Source: an uncultured Campylobacter sp. (GTDB lineage: Bacteria > Campylobacterota > Campylobacteria > Campylobacterales > Campylobacteraceae). From it: 20,843 nucleotides of DNA. Below are positions 1-8,067 of this stretch, piece after piece. The stretch spans positions 1-20,843 of the forward strand of contig CALIWP010000025.1 in assembly GCA_938046705.1 (NCBI GenBank). The letters run 5' to 3'. How positions within the stretch are numbered: position 1 is the stretch's first letter; each line of letters starts with the position of its first letter. The notes beneath the pieces were generated by a model, which saw only the letters and a list, made by a program, of their open reading frames with translations, had not been told where the DNA came from and made no database searches. The position numbers were made by a program, and so were the translations under genes.

Positions 1-2065
1 CGAGCCGCGCCGCTTTTTCTTTTAGCTGAGCAAACTCCTCGTCGATGCACTGTTTTTTGACGTTGTGTCGCACCTGCCAGGAGCCCGTACCCGCGTCGTA
101 CTCAGCGATGAAATTTGACCCGTCGTGCCGTCCGGCGCCCATTTTATCGCATACGATCACGTTTTCAAACTCCAGCCCCTTTGACTTATGCACGGTCATG
201 ATTTTCACGCCCTCGCCGCTTTTTGCGCTCGCTTTTGCCTCAAATCTATCAAGATTATAGATAAACTCGGTCAAATTTGAATACGGCTGCGCCAGTTCAA
301 GCAGCCGCAAAACGTCCGCGTCGCTCATATCTACGCCGAGCCTGCCCGCTAGATAGTGCAAGCTCTCAAGCGCCGATTTTTGCGGATTTACGCTTAACTT
401 TACGGCGTTTACGTCCAGGATCGCCTCGGTATTTAGCTTGTAAATTCGCTCGCCGAATAGGCAAAATTTAGCGTACTCCACTACTGCGCGCGCGTTTTTG
501 CTCGCTAGTAGCGGCATCACGCCCTCGCTCACGCTTTTTACTCCCGCCTCGCTCAGCAAATTTGAGATTTTATTTATATCGTCGTTTTTCCAGCAAAGCA
601 CGGTGATATCGTCCTCGCGGACACCTTTTCCAAGCAGAAATTTAACCTGCTGTGTCGCTTCTGCCGCCACGTCATCGCCGCTGCTTACCCGCACGAATCC
701 AAGATCGTCCGCCTCCGCCTCAAAATACGGCATCTCGCCCACCAAATTTACCCGCTCGCCCTCTTTTTCGGGCGTTCTTTGCGGTTTAAAATTTTCGATC
801 TTGCCCGCAAATACGGCGTTCATAAATCTAACCAGCGCCTTTTTGCTACGGTAGTTTACCTCCAAATTTTGCGCTTTGATCTGCGGAAAATCTCGCATCA
901 GTTTGCCGAAAAGCTCCTTTTTGCCTCCGCGAAAACGGTAAATGCTCTGCTTTACGTCGCCGACGTAAAAAAAGCTGCCAAGCCCGTTTTGTCCGTATCC
1001 GGCGACGATCTCCTCGATGAGCGGACGCATGATCTCGTACTGCGCGACGTTGGTGTCTTGAAACTCGTCGATGAGCAGGTGATTTATACGTCCGTCGAGC
1101 CTAAAATAAAGCATCTGCGCGTCCGTCTCGCCGCCTCGCAAAAGCTCGTAAACCAGGCGCGTCACGTCGCTAAAGGCGAGCGAATTTAGTCTTTTGTTTA
1201 GCGAGATTTTGCACTCTTTGTAGATTTTTAAAAATCTAGCCAGCTCCGCGATTTTATACTCCTCCAGCGCGTCAAAATAGCGCTTTAACCGCGCTTTTAG
1301 CGTAAAAAACATCCCGTCGAGCTCCGGCGTATAAATTTTAGAAAACGTACGATAATCAAGGCTCACGCGCGACATAAACGAGCGAGCTAAAATTTCGCTT
1401 GGAGTCCCTTCTTTTACGGCACTTTGCGCATCTTTGCCGCCGCCTCTAGCTAGGACGTATTCGCGCATATTTTTTAGCGCTTCTTCTACGCCGCTTTCGT
1501 TTGGAAACGCCGCATTTTCGCTGCTTTTTAGCTCGCCGAAATTTTCGTAAAACATCTCCAAACTCTCAAAAAAGCTACCCTGACTACGCTCGGCCGTCGC
1601 TATCAAATTTGCAAGCGCTTTTAGTAGCCGCATATCCTTGCTCACGCTGGCGACAAACTCGCCCCGCTGTAGCTCGTTTAAATTTTCGCTCACTTCAAAA
1701 TCCGCGCTCAGCCCCAAATTTAAGCAAAAGCTGCGCAAGATGCCGACGAAAAACGAGTCAAACGTGCCGATTTTTAGATCGCTTTCTAAAAAATGAGTCG
1801 CCCGCGCGTCGCGCATGGCTAAAATCTTATCCCTGCCCGCGCCCAAAATTTGCTCTAGCTCGGCTAGCTCCGCGCCCTTTTCCTCGAGCCGCAAAAAGGT
1901 CTGCACGATGCGCTCTTTCATCTCATTAGCGGCCTTTTTGGTAAAGGTCAGCGCCGTGATCTCGCGCGCGTCGGCGCCTGATAGCAAAATCGCAATAAAA
2001 CGCACGCTAAGCGCAAACGTCTTGCCGCTGCCCGCACTCGCCTCGAGAGCCAAAAACGGCTTCAT
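1..2065 (-). CDS. addA: AddA/RecB-like helicase-nuclease, partial (3' end off the left edge)
   Basis: UvrD/RecB-type superfamily 1 helicase subunit of an AddAB double-strand-break resection enzyme, acting on DNA ends in the cytoplasm before RecA loading. About 688 codons are visible without a stop. Reading from the ATG at 2065, the N-terminus carries a Walker A (ASAGSGKT, about residues 9-16). Further on come the Walker B-type motif LLIDEFQDT, the motif III-like QSIYRFRGG, the motif IV-like VNYRS, and a motif V-like MTVHKSKGLEFENVIV near the left edge. The C-terminal nuclease domain expected in AddA lies outside the window. The start codon overlaps the addB stop as ATGA (2062-2065), which fixes the start and implies translational coupling. 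Family assignment is secure. AddA rather than RecB is inferred from the adjacent AddB and the genus. Confidence 0.92.
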   Translation of the reverse strand, partial: MKPFLALEASAGSGKTFALSVRFIAILLSGADAREITALTFTKKAANEMKERIVQTFLRLEEKGAELAELEQILGAGRDKILAMRDARATHFLESDLKIGTFDSFFVGILRSFCLNLGLSADFEVSENLNELQRGEFVASVSKDMRLLKALANLIATAERSQGSFFESLEMFYENFGELKSSENAAFPNESGVEEALKNMREYVLARGGGKDAQSAVKEGTPSEILARSFMSRVSLDYRTFSKIYTPELDGMFFTLKARLKRYFDALEEYKIAELARFLKIYKECKISLNKRLNSLAFSDVTRLVYELLRGGETDAQMLYFRLDGRINHLLIDEFQDTNVAQYEIMRPLIEEIVAGYGQNGLGSFFYVGDVKQSIYRFRGGKKELFGKLMRDFPQIKAQNLEVNYRSKKALVRFMNAVFAGKIENFKPQRTPEKEGERVNLVGEMPYFEAEADDLGFVRVSSGDDVAAEATQQVKFLLGKGVREDDITVLCWKNDDINKISNLLSEAGVKSVSEGVMPLLASKNARAVVEYAKFCLFGERIYKLNTEAILDVNAVKLSVNPQKSALESLHYLAGRLGVDMSDADVLRLLELAQPYSNLTEFIYNLDRFEAKASAKSGEGVKIMTVHKSKGLEFENVIVCDKMGAGRHDGSNFIAEYDAGTGSWQVRHNVKKQCIDEEFAQLKEKAARL

Positions 2066-4635
2066 AGCTCGCCTTTCACTAAAATTTTATAGTCTTCGTA
2101 TTCGCTCATCGCGCCCTTGGCCTCCCCGAAATTTATCGGCGTATTATTGATGGATTTTAGCTGTTCGATCGCCTCTGCAAGCGCCTCCGTGCTAGCTTCG
2201 CCCGCCACCAAGTTCATATTATCTTTAAGATCGTAAAAGTACCCCTCGCAAGGCCTACCCACGAGCGCCTCGTAAAACGGCAGTTGCAGCGATTTGGCGT
2301 CAAATTTGCCGCTTTTGTAATCAATCACCGCTAGCTCATCGCCGCGCCCATCTATGCGGTCGATTTTACCCGTTATACGCACGCCCGCAAAGACGCTATC
2401 AAGCTCTTTTTCAAGTCCCTGCACGCGCCATCCAGCCTCATATCTGGCGTCTTCTACGGCCTTAAATTTCTGCATCTTTATCATCGTTATCTCGCGCTCT
2501 AGCGGCGGCGTGCTTAGCTCTCTTAGCACCGTTTCAAATTTAGCGAGGTCAAACCTCTCAAATTTAGAATAATACTCAAAAAGCGCCCTATGCAGCGAGT
2601 TACCGAAGTCCGCTGCAGACGCCGTTTGCGGCATCACGGGCGGCTTTACGTTTAAAATATATCTGTAATAATACCGCCGCGGGCACTGCAAATAGGTATT
2701 TAGCCTGCTAAAAGAGAGCGGAATAGCGAAAAAATCGTGCTTGACGATGATATCCTGCTCGAAAATTTTAGGCTTTGCGGGCGTTTTTCGCGTGAAATTT
2801 ATCAAATTTACGGTTTGACGGTTTTGGCTCGGCGTTTCGTTTTGCGTGGCGTTTTCGTCAAATTTACTAACTAAATTTGCTCCAGAATTTAGCTTGTCCT
2901 CCGCGTCAAATTCAAACAAACTCCGCTCTTTAGCGATTTTTGTTTGTTTAGGTTTAGCCTCGTTCTTTTCGTCAAGATGCGGGTTCGTCTCGGCCTCAAG
3001 TTTTTGCTCGTCCGCAAATTCGCCGTTAAACAGCGCCGCATAGCTCTCGTCGCCGTATCTCGCGTCCTCCACGGCGTTAAATTCGCCGAGAAATCTCGAC
3101 GCGATTTTCTCCTCGTTTGCCGCGTAGCATATCGCCGCTTTTTTCGCGCCGCCGATTAGGCTCTCGTAGTAAAATCTCTGCAAATTTTCGCGGTCCACGT
3201 AGCCGATGAGGCCCGCTTTTTGGCGCACGCGCGAGCTTAAAAACATCTCGTTTACGCTGCGCTTTGGTACCAAATCGTCGTTAAAATCAAGCACTATGAC
3301 GCCATCAAATTTTAACCCGCGACTCTCCAAAACGCCCATGACGCCGATCTTGCCGCCACCTACGTGGTCAAGCCTAAGCCTGGCTAGCTTTATCAAAAAT
3401 ATCTCGCAAATTTGACGTAGCGTAAAGCTAAAATACCGCGCCAAACTCTGAGCGTAAAATAGCTCCTCGCGAGTTTTTTGCGCGGCGGCGTGGTCGCCCT
3501 CAAGCGCCAAAATCTCCTCCATCAGAGCCCTAAAATCCTCAAACGAGCAAGGCGCCTCAAAGCCGTTTTTAAATTTCTCAAACAGCTCGCCGCTAACGCC
3601 AAATTCATGCAGATTAAACTCGAATTCGTTAAAATTCTGGTAGTTATCTTCGCTCAAATTTACGCGGATTTTGTCGTTTATCGCGGTTACCATGCACTTT
3701 AAAATTTGAAAAAACCGCGTGCGGGTAAAGCTCTCGCCCATCGCGAAGTTAAACATCTTGCCGCGGTCGTGCAGGCGCAAGATCTCGGCAAAGCTCTCGT
3801 CAGGCAAGATAACGGCGATGTTTTCGGGTTTGATGCCCTCAGCCGTAAACTCGCTAGCCTTTGCCATCGCGTAGGCCGCCTGCAGGCTTCTAGCGCTAAA
3901 GCTTCTTTTTAAAACGAGCGGATTTTTGCGCACGGCGCCCGTTTTTCTTAGCTCGCGCGAGCTCAAATTTAGCTCAAATTCGCAGTAAAGGCTAAACTCG
4001 CTCGCCTCAATGCCAGAAATTTCAGCCAGTTTTGAGATTAGTTTTTTGTTAAATTTACTGGTTTGAAAGATGATTTTTAGCGTCGTTAGCTTTGCGATCT
4101 CGCTAAACAGCTCCCACTCAAATTCGCTCAAAAAGCCGTCTACTTCGAGATTTATCTCGCGAAATTCTTTGACAAATCCGCCGTTTAGCTCGTAAATCTC
4201 AGGCAGTGCGATGCCGTCGTATAGATTTTCGGCCGCGAGCAGCTCCTTATATCGCGCAAGCACCGCCTCAAGGATACCCAGATGCTCCTCGTAATCGGCG
4301 TAAATATCGCTAAATTTCAGATCCGCCACGCTCTTTTTGCTGATGGAAAGCTCCTTAAAAAAGCTAAAAAGATAGTCGTTGTTTTTCAAAAACGCAAAAA
4401 ACTCGGACGGGATACGTAGCCGCTCGGAGGCCTCCCTCACGCTCGCGCAGGCTCGCTGCATCAGCACCAGCGCGTACGCCTCGTCCGCCTCAAAGCGCCC
4501 CGGCACCAGCACGGCCTTTTGCTCAAACTGCGCTATCGTCATGGACTTTGGCACGAGTTCGTTTTGAAATTTCGCGTTAAATTCGCGGATCTTTCGCGAG
4601 TTGGTAAAGATGTAAAGTTTGTCTAAATTTTGCAT
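2062..4635 (-). CDS. addB: AddB-like PD-(D/E)XK nuclease/inactivated helicase subunit
   Basis: Second subunit of the AddAB resection complex, 857 aa, clearly shorter than the roughly 1,160 aa of Bacillus AddB. The C-terminus holds a RecB-family nuclease: LSFSRLNTYLQCPRRYYYRY leads in, then GKIDRID with D759, IDYKSG with D772 and K774, and QLPFY with Q784. The 13-residue D-to-D spacing matches RecB. The helicase-like N-terminal half shows no Walker A at its start. A polar low-complexity stretch of roughly 90 residues precedes the nuclease domain. Only one Cys follows the QLPFY motif, so the iron-sulfur cluster cysteines of Firmicute AddB seem absent. Start is the ATG at 4635, 58 nt after the FixH-like gene and without a strong Shine-Dalgarno. 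The stop overlaps the addA start by 4 nt. The family call is confident; loss of the Fe-S site is inferred by reading. Confidence 0.88.
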   Translation of the reverse strand: MQNLDKLYIFTNSRKIREFNAKFQNELVPKSMTIAQFEQKAVLVPGRFEADEAYALVLMQRACASVREASERLRIPSEFFAFLKNNDYLFSFFKELSISKKSVADLKFSDIYADYEEHLGILEAVLARYKELLAAENLYDGIALPEIYELNGGFVKEFREINLEVDGFLSEFEWELFSEIAKLTTLKIIFQTSKFNKKLISKLAEISGIEASEFSLYCEFELNLSSRELRKTGAVRKNPLVLKRSFSARSLQAAYAMAKASEFTAEGIKPENIAVILPDESFAEILRLHDRGKMFNFAMGESFTRTRFFQILKCMVTAINDKIRVNLSEDNYQNFNEFEFNLHEFGVSGELFEKFKNGFEAPCSFEDFRALMEEILALEGDHAAAQKTREELFYAQSLARYFSFTLRQICEIFLIKLARLRLDHVGGGKIGVMGVLESRGLKFDGVIVLDFNDDLVPKRSVNEMFLSSRVRQKAGLIGYVDRENLQRFYYESLIGGAKKAAICYAANEEKIASRFLGEFNAVEDARYGDESYAALFNGEFADEQKLEAETNPHLDEKNEAKPKQTKIAKERSLFEFDAEDKLNSGANLVSKFDENATQNETPSQNRQTVNLINFTRKTPAKPKIFEQDIIVKHDFFAIPLSFSRLNTYLQCPRRYYYRYILNVKPPVMPQTASAADFGNSLHRALFEYYSKFERFDLAKFETVLRELSTPPLEREITMIKMQKFKAVEDARYEAGWRVQGLEKELDSVFAGVRITGKIDRIDGRGDELAVIDYKSGKFDAKSLQLPFYEALVGRPCEGYFYDLKDNMNLVAGEASTEALAEAIEQLKSINNTPINFGEAKGAMSEYEDYKILVKGEL

Positions 4636-4693
4636 AGAAGCTCTTTGTTTTTTGGCGAAATGATAGCCCAGAGCGGCTGAAAATCAAAGAAAA

Positions 4694-5164
4694 CTAGCGT
4701 GCCTCGAAGCTAAATTTATAAAAGCCCGTGTCGTTTGCGTCGGATATTTTTAGCAAAATTTGCCATCTGCCTTTTTTTGGGAGCGTCACGGGCTGCGTTT
4801 TTAAAATTTGCCCGTCAAATTTGGCGTCTAAATTTTGATTTTGCTCGTTCGTCGCGGGTCTGGTTAGTAAAATCTCGTGAGTAAAATTTGGCGCTACCGA
4901 GCCGTTTTTGGGTTCGACCGCGATCTTAAAATATCCGTTTAGTCTGTCAAATTCGGGCTCAAATTTAAGAGCGTACTTGTCGTCAAATCTACGCTGGCTA
5001 GCCTCGATCTCGTTTATATTTTCATCGACGTTTTGGTAGCGCTCGAAGTAAAACTCGTCCATCTCCACGGGGTTTTTCACGGCCAGAATGATGGTCGCTA
5101 CGCAGGAGGCGACTATCAAAATAAGCGAGATAACGATAGCGTGAGGCCAGTAGTTTTTAGCCAT
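4694..5164 (-). CDS. FixH/CcoH-like cbb3 oxidase assembly protein
   Basis: 156-aa protein with a short cytoplasmic N-terminus (MAKNYWPHA), one TM helix (about residues 8-30) and an outside domain of about 125 residues. That domain ends in a FixH-like beta pattern: HEILLTRP, then LPKKGRWQILLKISD, then FYKFSFEAR. FixH/CcoH proteins help assemble or stabilise cbb3 oxidase, which fits the oxidase operon just upstream. I chose the ATG at 5164 over a longer in-frame start at 5269 because a near-perfect AGGAGG lies 4 nt before it (5169-5174) and the longer version would add another gene's coding region. The start overlaps the stop of the preceding gene by 8 nt (5157-5164), so the two are probably co-translated. 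Assignment is by pattern; FixH is a divergent family. Confidence 0.7.
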   Translation of the reverse strand: MAKNYWPHAIVISLILIVASCVATIILAVKNPVEMDEFYFERYQNVDENINEIEASQRRFDDKYALKFEPEFDRLNGYFKIAVEPKNGSVAPNFTHEILLTRPATNEQNQNLDAKFDGQILKTQPVTLPKKGRWQILLKISDANDTGFYKFSFEAR

Positions 5165-5777
5165 TTTTCCTCCTAAATTTTCTAAACGCGGCGACGCAAA
5201 TAACCAGAGCGATAGAGCCGTAGATAAAAATCCTAAACACATCAAGCGTGCGGCGATTTTGGCTACCAATAGCGTTTTGCAGGCTCACACCCTTGCTTGC
5301 CGCGATCTGCTCGGCGAGATCGGCGTAGCCGTTTAGCACTGCGGCGTTAAAGATATCTTTGCCGTTTTTGGACGCTAAGATCGGTAAAATCGAGCCTGAG
5401 CTTGGATATGGGCTTAAAATTTTCTCTTTATCAAAAAGCTTAAGCGTCTGGGGGTCGGCAAAAATTTCCACCTTGTGTTCAGCCTTAGCAAGCATCAAAA
5501 GCGCGTAAGGCGGAATCAAATTTAGCTGAGCGGCCGCTTCTTTTAGCGTTTTGCTATCCAAGTTCTCGTAAATAGCCACTCCCGCAAACACGCCGCTTTT
5601 ACTCGCTAGCTCCTCGCCCAAAACCGCGATTTTCTCGCTCACGGCGGGGCTTAGGATGTTTTGATTTACCAAAACTATCTCGCGGGGCAAATTTGAGCCC
5701 TGCAAAGTCGCCGCGCCGTAAAAAAGAAAAAGCAAAAAGATAAAAAATGCGCGGGTCAAATTTACAAATTTGAGCAC
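5157..5777 (-). CDS. Secreted, membrane-anchored TPM-like protein of unknown function
   Basis: Protein with an N-terminal signal segment (TRAFFIFLLFLFYGAATLQG), an extracytoplasmic domain of about 140 residues, and one C-terminal TM helix (FRIFIYGSIALVICVAAF) followed by basic FRKFRRKNG. The middle domain has the outline of a TPM domain: IVLVNQNILSPAVSEKI at its start, helices and strands, then YADLAEQIAASKGV. This resemblance is weak and no function is claimed. The open frame continues up to an ATG at 5891, but that extension lacks a Shine-Dalgarno, would place about 45 residues before the signal segment, and consists largely of translated AAATTTGA words. I therefore use the GTG at 5777; a TTG at 5759 is also possible and no start has a clear ribosome site. 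It overlaps the FixH-like gene by 8 nt. Confidence 0.6.
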   Translation of the reverse strand: MLKFVNLTRAFFIFLLFLFYGAATLQGSNLPREIVLVNQNILSPAVSEKIAVLGEELASKSGVFAGVAIYENLDSKTLKEAAAQLNLIPPYALLMLAKAEHKVEIFADPQTLKLFDKEKILSPYPSSGSILPILASKNGKDIFNAAVLNGYADLAEQIAASKGVSLQNAIGSQNRRTLDVFRIFIYGSIALVICVAAFRKFRRKNG

Positions 5778-5870
5778 AGAGAAGCGGCGAAATGCAGTCA
5801 AATTTAAATTTAGAAAGCTCCTTGTAAATTTAACGCTCCGAAAAAAAGCGAGCGTGGTCAAATTTGAGCT

Positions 5871-5898
5871 AGTATAATTTATAAACTTCATCGGCCAA
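5871..5898 (-). promoter_or_regulatory. Possible sigma-70 promoter for the TPM-like/FixH/addBA genes
   Basis: On the minus strand TTGGCC (5893-5898) and TATACT (5871-5876) are separated by 16 nt. The site lies between the terminator of the cco operon and the signal-peptide start of the TPM-like gene, where a promoter is expected. It covers the ATG at 5891, another reason to prefer the downstream start. Seen by eye only. Confidence 0.33.
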
Positions 5899-5956
5899 GT
5901 CGCGCATTTTCACGCAAAAAATAAAGCGTGCCGCTAGGATTTAAGCGCAAAATTTG

Positions 5957-5984
5957 AAAAAGAGCGGCAAGGTCTGCGCTCTTT
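5957..5984 (-). terminator. Intrinsic terminator of the cco operon
   Basis: On the minus strand, AAAGAGCG (5984-5977), a 10-nt loop and CGCTCTTT (5966-5959) form a perfect 8-bp stem, and the T run continues to 5957. It begins 14 nt after the stop codon of the 33-aa gene. This places that small gene inside the cco transcript. Confidence 0.75.
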
Positions 5985-5997
5985 GATTTATCAAATT

Positions 5998-6099
5998 TCA
6001 TCCTACAAAAAGGTGATTTGGCGTTAGCACCGCCCACGCCGTAAATGCCGCTGCCGCAATGAGTCCGGCGACGATAATTTTTTCCAAAATCGCTTGCAT
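5998..6099 (-). CDS. 33-aa single-TM micro-protein ending the cco operon
   Basis: Small gene of 34 codons including the TGA stop. The product begins MQAILEKIIVAG, continues with an Ala/Ile/Val-rich TM helix (about residues 7-25) containing one Trp (W22), and ends TPNHLFVG. The ATG at 6099 is 2 nt after the preceding stop, and the Shine-Dalgarno AAGGAG is made of that gene's last two sense codons, 6 nt before the ATG. The strong terminator follows after 14 nt. Layout and membrane character suggest a small accessory subunit or stabiliser of the cbb3 oxidase, as CcoM is in Pseudomonas, but I recognise no homology. Function is inferred from context only; the gene itself is well supported. Confidence 0.72.
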   Translation of the reverse strand: MQAILEKIIVAGLIAAAAFTAWAVLTPNHLFVG

Positions 6100-6101
6100 A
6101 T

Positions 6102-6311
6102 TTACTCCTTCACGCGCACTTGCTTGGCGTTATCCGCGCTTTTCATCTTTAGCTCGGAGGCGTTTAGCGTGTATGGCTTTTGCGCGACTTCTTGCTGGAG
6201 CTTGATCGCGTAGTACGTGAGCGTCGCTAGGATCGCTAGTAGCAGCCCGGTCGCGATGAGTAGCCCCGTCACGCCGTGGAGGCCGAAAACGTTTCGATTC
6301 GTGTTTTCCAT
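6102..6311 (-). CDS. Small single-TM protein downstream of ccoP (DUF4006-like)
   Basis: 69-aa protein: a short polar N-terminus with the segment FGLHGVTG, one TM helix (about residues 15-37, LLIATGLLLAILATLTYYAI) and a charged tail of about 30 residues, probably outside the membrane. It resembles the small epsilonproteobacterial family I know as DUF4006, found next to cbb3 oxidase genes; this is from memory. The ATG at 6311 directly abuts the ccoP stop, and the Shine-Dalgarno AAAGGAG is formed by the final ccoP codons. Position between ccoP and the 33-aa gene, ahead of the shared terminator, suggests a role in oxidase assembly or stability. No enzymatic motif is present. Confidence 0.75.
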   Translation of the reverse strand: MENTNRNVFGLHGVTGLLIATGLLLAILATLTYYAIKLQQEVAQKPYTLNASELKMKSADNAKQVRVKE

Positions 6312-7172
6312 TTATTCTCCTTTAGAAAGCGAGATGACGTACTCGCCGACGGCTTTTTGCTGTAAAGAGTTTAATCTGCCGTCGCTAAATTTAGGCATTG
6401 TACCGATAGCGCCCTTTTTACCGCGTTGTAATACGTCCTCGACAAAGGACGCCGTGCCGTATTTAGATAGATCAGGAGAGTTGCCCTCCATGCCTTTGCC
6501 GTCCTCGCCGTGGCACGCCGCGCAGGTCGCAAATAGCTCCTTGCCCGTTTCTACCAAATTTTCGTTTTTGGTCTTTTTTATACCGGAAATTTCCTTAGCG
6601 ATGTAGGCCGCGATCGCCTTTGCGCCCTCCTCGTCAGCCATACCGGCGGGCATCTCGCCCATCGGATACTCTAGGCCTTTTGAACCGTTTATTATCGTAT
6701 CATATATCCCCTCTTCGCTGCCCCACTTGGAAAGGTCTGCGGCCTTGCCGTTTATGCCGTCGCCCGTTATACCGTGACAGACCGAGCACTGCACCAAAAA
6801 CACGCTCTCGCCCATCGCGTGAAGCGTCTTGGTGTCGGGATTTGCGAAGCTTTTTTCAAATTTAGCATTCGCGGCGGCGACTTCCTCGTTGTATTCGCCG
6901 ATCTGCGAGTAGGAGTTTAGCGGATAGCCTGCGAGCATATACCACAAAGCCCAAACGATAACCAACACGTAAACGACCGCCCAGCCCAGCGGCAGAGGGT
7001 TTTTATACTCGCCTATGCCGTCCCAGCTATGCTCGCTGAGCTCTCCGCCCTCTTTGGCGACTTTCATCTGCCTTACGTATTTGCCCGCCACGAACGCCGT
7101 TAGCGCGACGATAGCGACTGCGCCGACGAGAGCAAGTAAATTTACGTCGTCTCCCAAGTTAAACCATTGCAT
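6312..7172 (-). CDS. ccoP: cbb3-type cytochrome c oxidase, diheme subunit III
   Basis: Membrane-anchored diheme cytochrome c that passes electrons to the oxidase core. Two N-terminal hydrophobic helices (about residues 10-31 and 62-82) flank the CcoP signature DGIGEYKNPLP (51-61). Two c-type heme sites follow in the periplasmic part, CSVCH (129-133) and CAACH (217-221), with candidate axial methionines in MGEMPAGM (171-178) and GTMP (M259). Length 286 aa is normal for CcoP. The ATG at 7172 shares one base with the ccoQ stop (TAATG), and the stop directly abuts the next gene. No key residue is missing. Confidence 0.97.
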   Translation of the reverse strand: MQWFNLGDDVNLLALVGAVAIVALTAFVAGKYVRQMKVAKEGGELSEHSWDGIGEYKNPLPLGWAVVYVLVIVWALWYMLAGYPLNSYSQIGEYNEEVAAANAKFEKSFANPDTKTLHAMGESVFLVQCSVCHGITGDGINGKAADLSKWGSEEGIYDTIINGSKGLEYPMGEMPAGMADEEGAKAIAAYIAKEISGIKKTKNENLVETGKELFATCAACHGEDGKGMEGNSPDLSKYGTASFVEDVLQRGKKGAIGTMPKFSDGRLNSLQQKAVGEYVISLSKGE

Positions 7173-7393
7173 TATTTTTCCTTTTTAGCGTTTTGCTCTA
7201 TGGACGCAGACTCTAAAATTTCCTCGTCTATGCCGTCTTTTAGGGCAAGATCGGAGTATCTTTCGTAGTCTCGCCTGCCGCTCTTTTCGGATCTATATAG
7301 ATGAAAATAGTATCCGTAAAGAAGCGCGGCGCACACGGCTAGAAAGATAAAAGCTCCGTAACCTTGGAGCTCTCTTAGAGTTTGCGCATCCAT
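7172..7393 (-). CDS. ccoQ: cbb3-type cytochrome c oxidase, small subunit IV (CcoQ)
   Basis: 73-aa protein with one TM helix (about residues 11-30, GYGAFIFLAVCAALLYGYYF) and a charged cytoplasmic tail ending in NAKKEK. This is the usual CcoQ/FixQ layout, and the gene sits between ccoO and ccoP as expected. CcoQ proteins stabilise the core complex. The start at 7393 lies 8 nt after the ccoO stop, and the TAA overlaps the ccoP ATG by one base. The tail is somewhat longer than in many CcoQ proteins. Confidence 0.9.
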   Translation of the reverse strand: MDAQTLRELQGYGAFIFLAVCAALLYGYYFHLYRSEKSGRRDYERYSDLALKDGIDEEILESASIEQNAKKEK

Positions 7394-7401
7394 AAATTCG
7401 C

Positions 7402-8067
7402 CTATTTTAAGCTATTTAGATAGGCGATGAGCGCCACTATCTCGCGGATCTCTCCGCGCTCAAAGGCCTTTTTGACCTCTTCATCTTTCATCTCTTCAAC
7501 TATAGCGGCGGCTTCTTCTTTGGCGGCTGCTTGTGCCTGCTCGTAGGTGCCGAGTTTTGGCATGCCCTCTACGTCGTACGGTACGCCAAATACCTTTTTC
7601 GTCGTTACCGCTTCGCCGTATGCCGTCTCGATGTCGGCGTTGTTGCTAAAGTGATGCTTATAAGCAGGCATTATAGAACCGGGCACCACGGAGGTCGGCT
7701 CTTTCATGTGATTTTCGTGCCAGTCGGTGGTGCGGTAGTTACCCACGCGCCAAAGATCCGGGCCGGTTCTCTTTGATCCCCAAAGATGCGGACGATCAAA
7801 CGCATACTCGCCGCTAAGCGAATACATGCCGTATCTATCGGTCTCTGCCTTAAAAGGGCGAATTTGCTGCGTATGGCAGGCGTTACAGCTATCTTTCATA
7901 TATACGTGTTTGCCCGCAAGCTGTAAAACCGTCGGCGGCTTGGTTCCCTCTAGCGGCCTAGCTCTGTTGGCAAAATCAGGCAAAATCTCGATCACGCCCG
8001 CATAGGCGATAAATATAAAAACCATAACCGCGAAAAAGAAGGGATTTTTCTCTAACCAACTAAACAT
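7402..8067 (-). CDS. ccoO: cbb3-type cytochrome c oxidase, monoheme subunit II
   Basis: Monoheme cytochrome c subunit with an N-terminal anchor helix (about residues 9-28), one heme c site CNACH (61-65), the downstream YRTTDWHENHM region typical of CcoO, and a candidate axial Met in SIMPAY (M133). Length is 221 aa. The ATG at 8067 is preceded by AAGGAGG (8074-8080) at 6-nt spacing, so I reject a TTG two codons upstream. The gene starts inside the end of ccoN, overlapping by 8 nt (8060-8067). Electrons pass from CcoP through this heme to the CcoN hemes. Confidence 0.97.
   Translation of the reverse strand: MFSWLEKNPFFFAVMVFIFIAYAGVIEILPDFANRARPLEGTKPPTVLQLAGKHVYMKDSCNACHTQQIRPFKAETDRYGMYSLSGEYAFDRPHLWGSKRTGPDLWRVGNYRTTDWHENHMKEPTSVVPGSIMPAYKHHFSNNADIETAYGEAVTTKKVFGVPYDVEGMPKLGTYEQAQAAAKEEAAAIVEEMKDEEVKKAFERGEIREIVALIAYLNSLK

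Noticed and set aside
498..1929. Several plus-strand frames of 110-142 aa opposite addA
   Set aside because: The minus strand has continuous AddA motifs here; the plus frames are Arg/Ser/Pro-rich products typical of antisense reading.
5165..5269. Longer start for the FixH-like protein adding a second hydrophobic segment
   Set aside because: The extension would be read from the coding region of the TPM-like gene in another frame, while AGGAGG sits right before the ATG at 5164.
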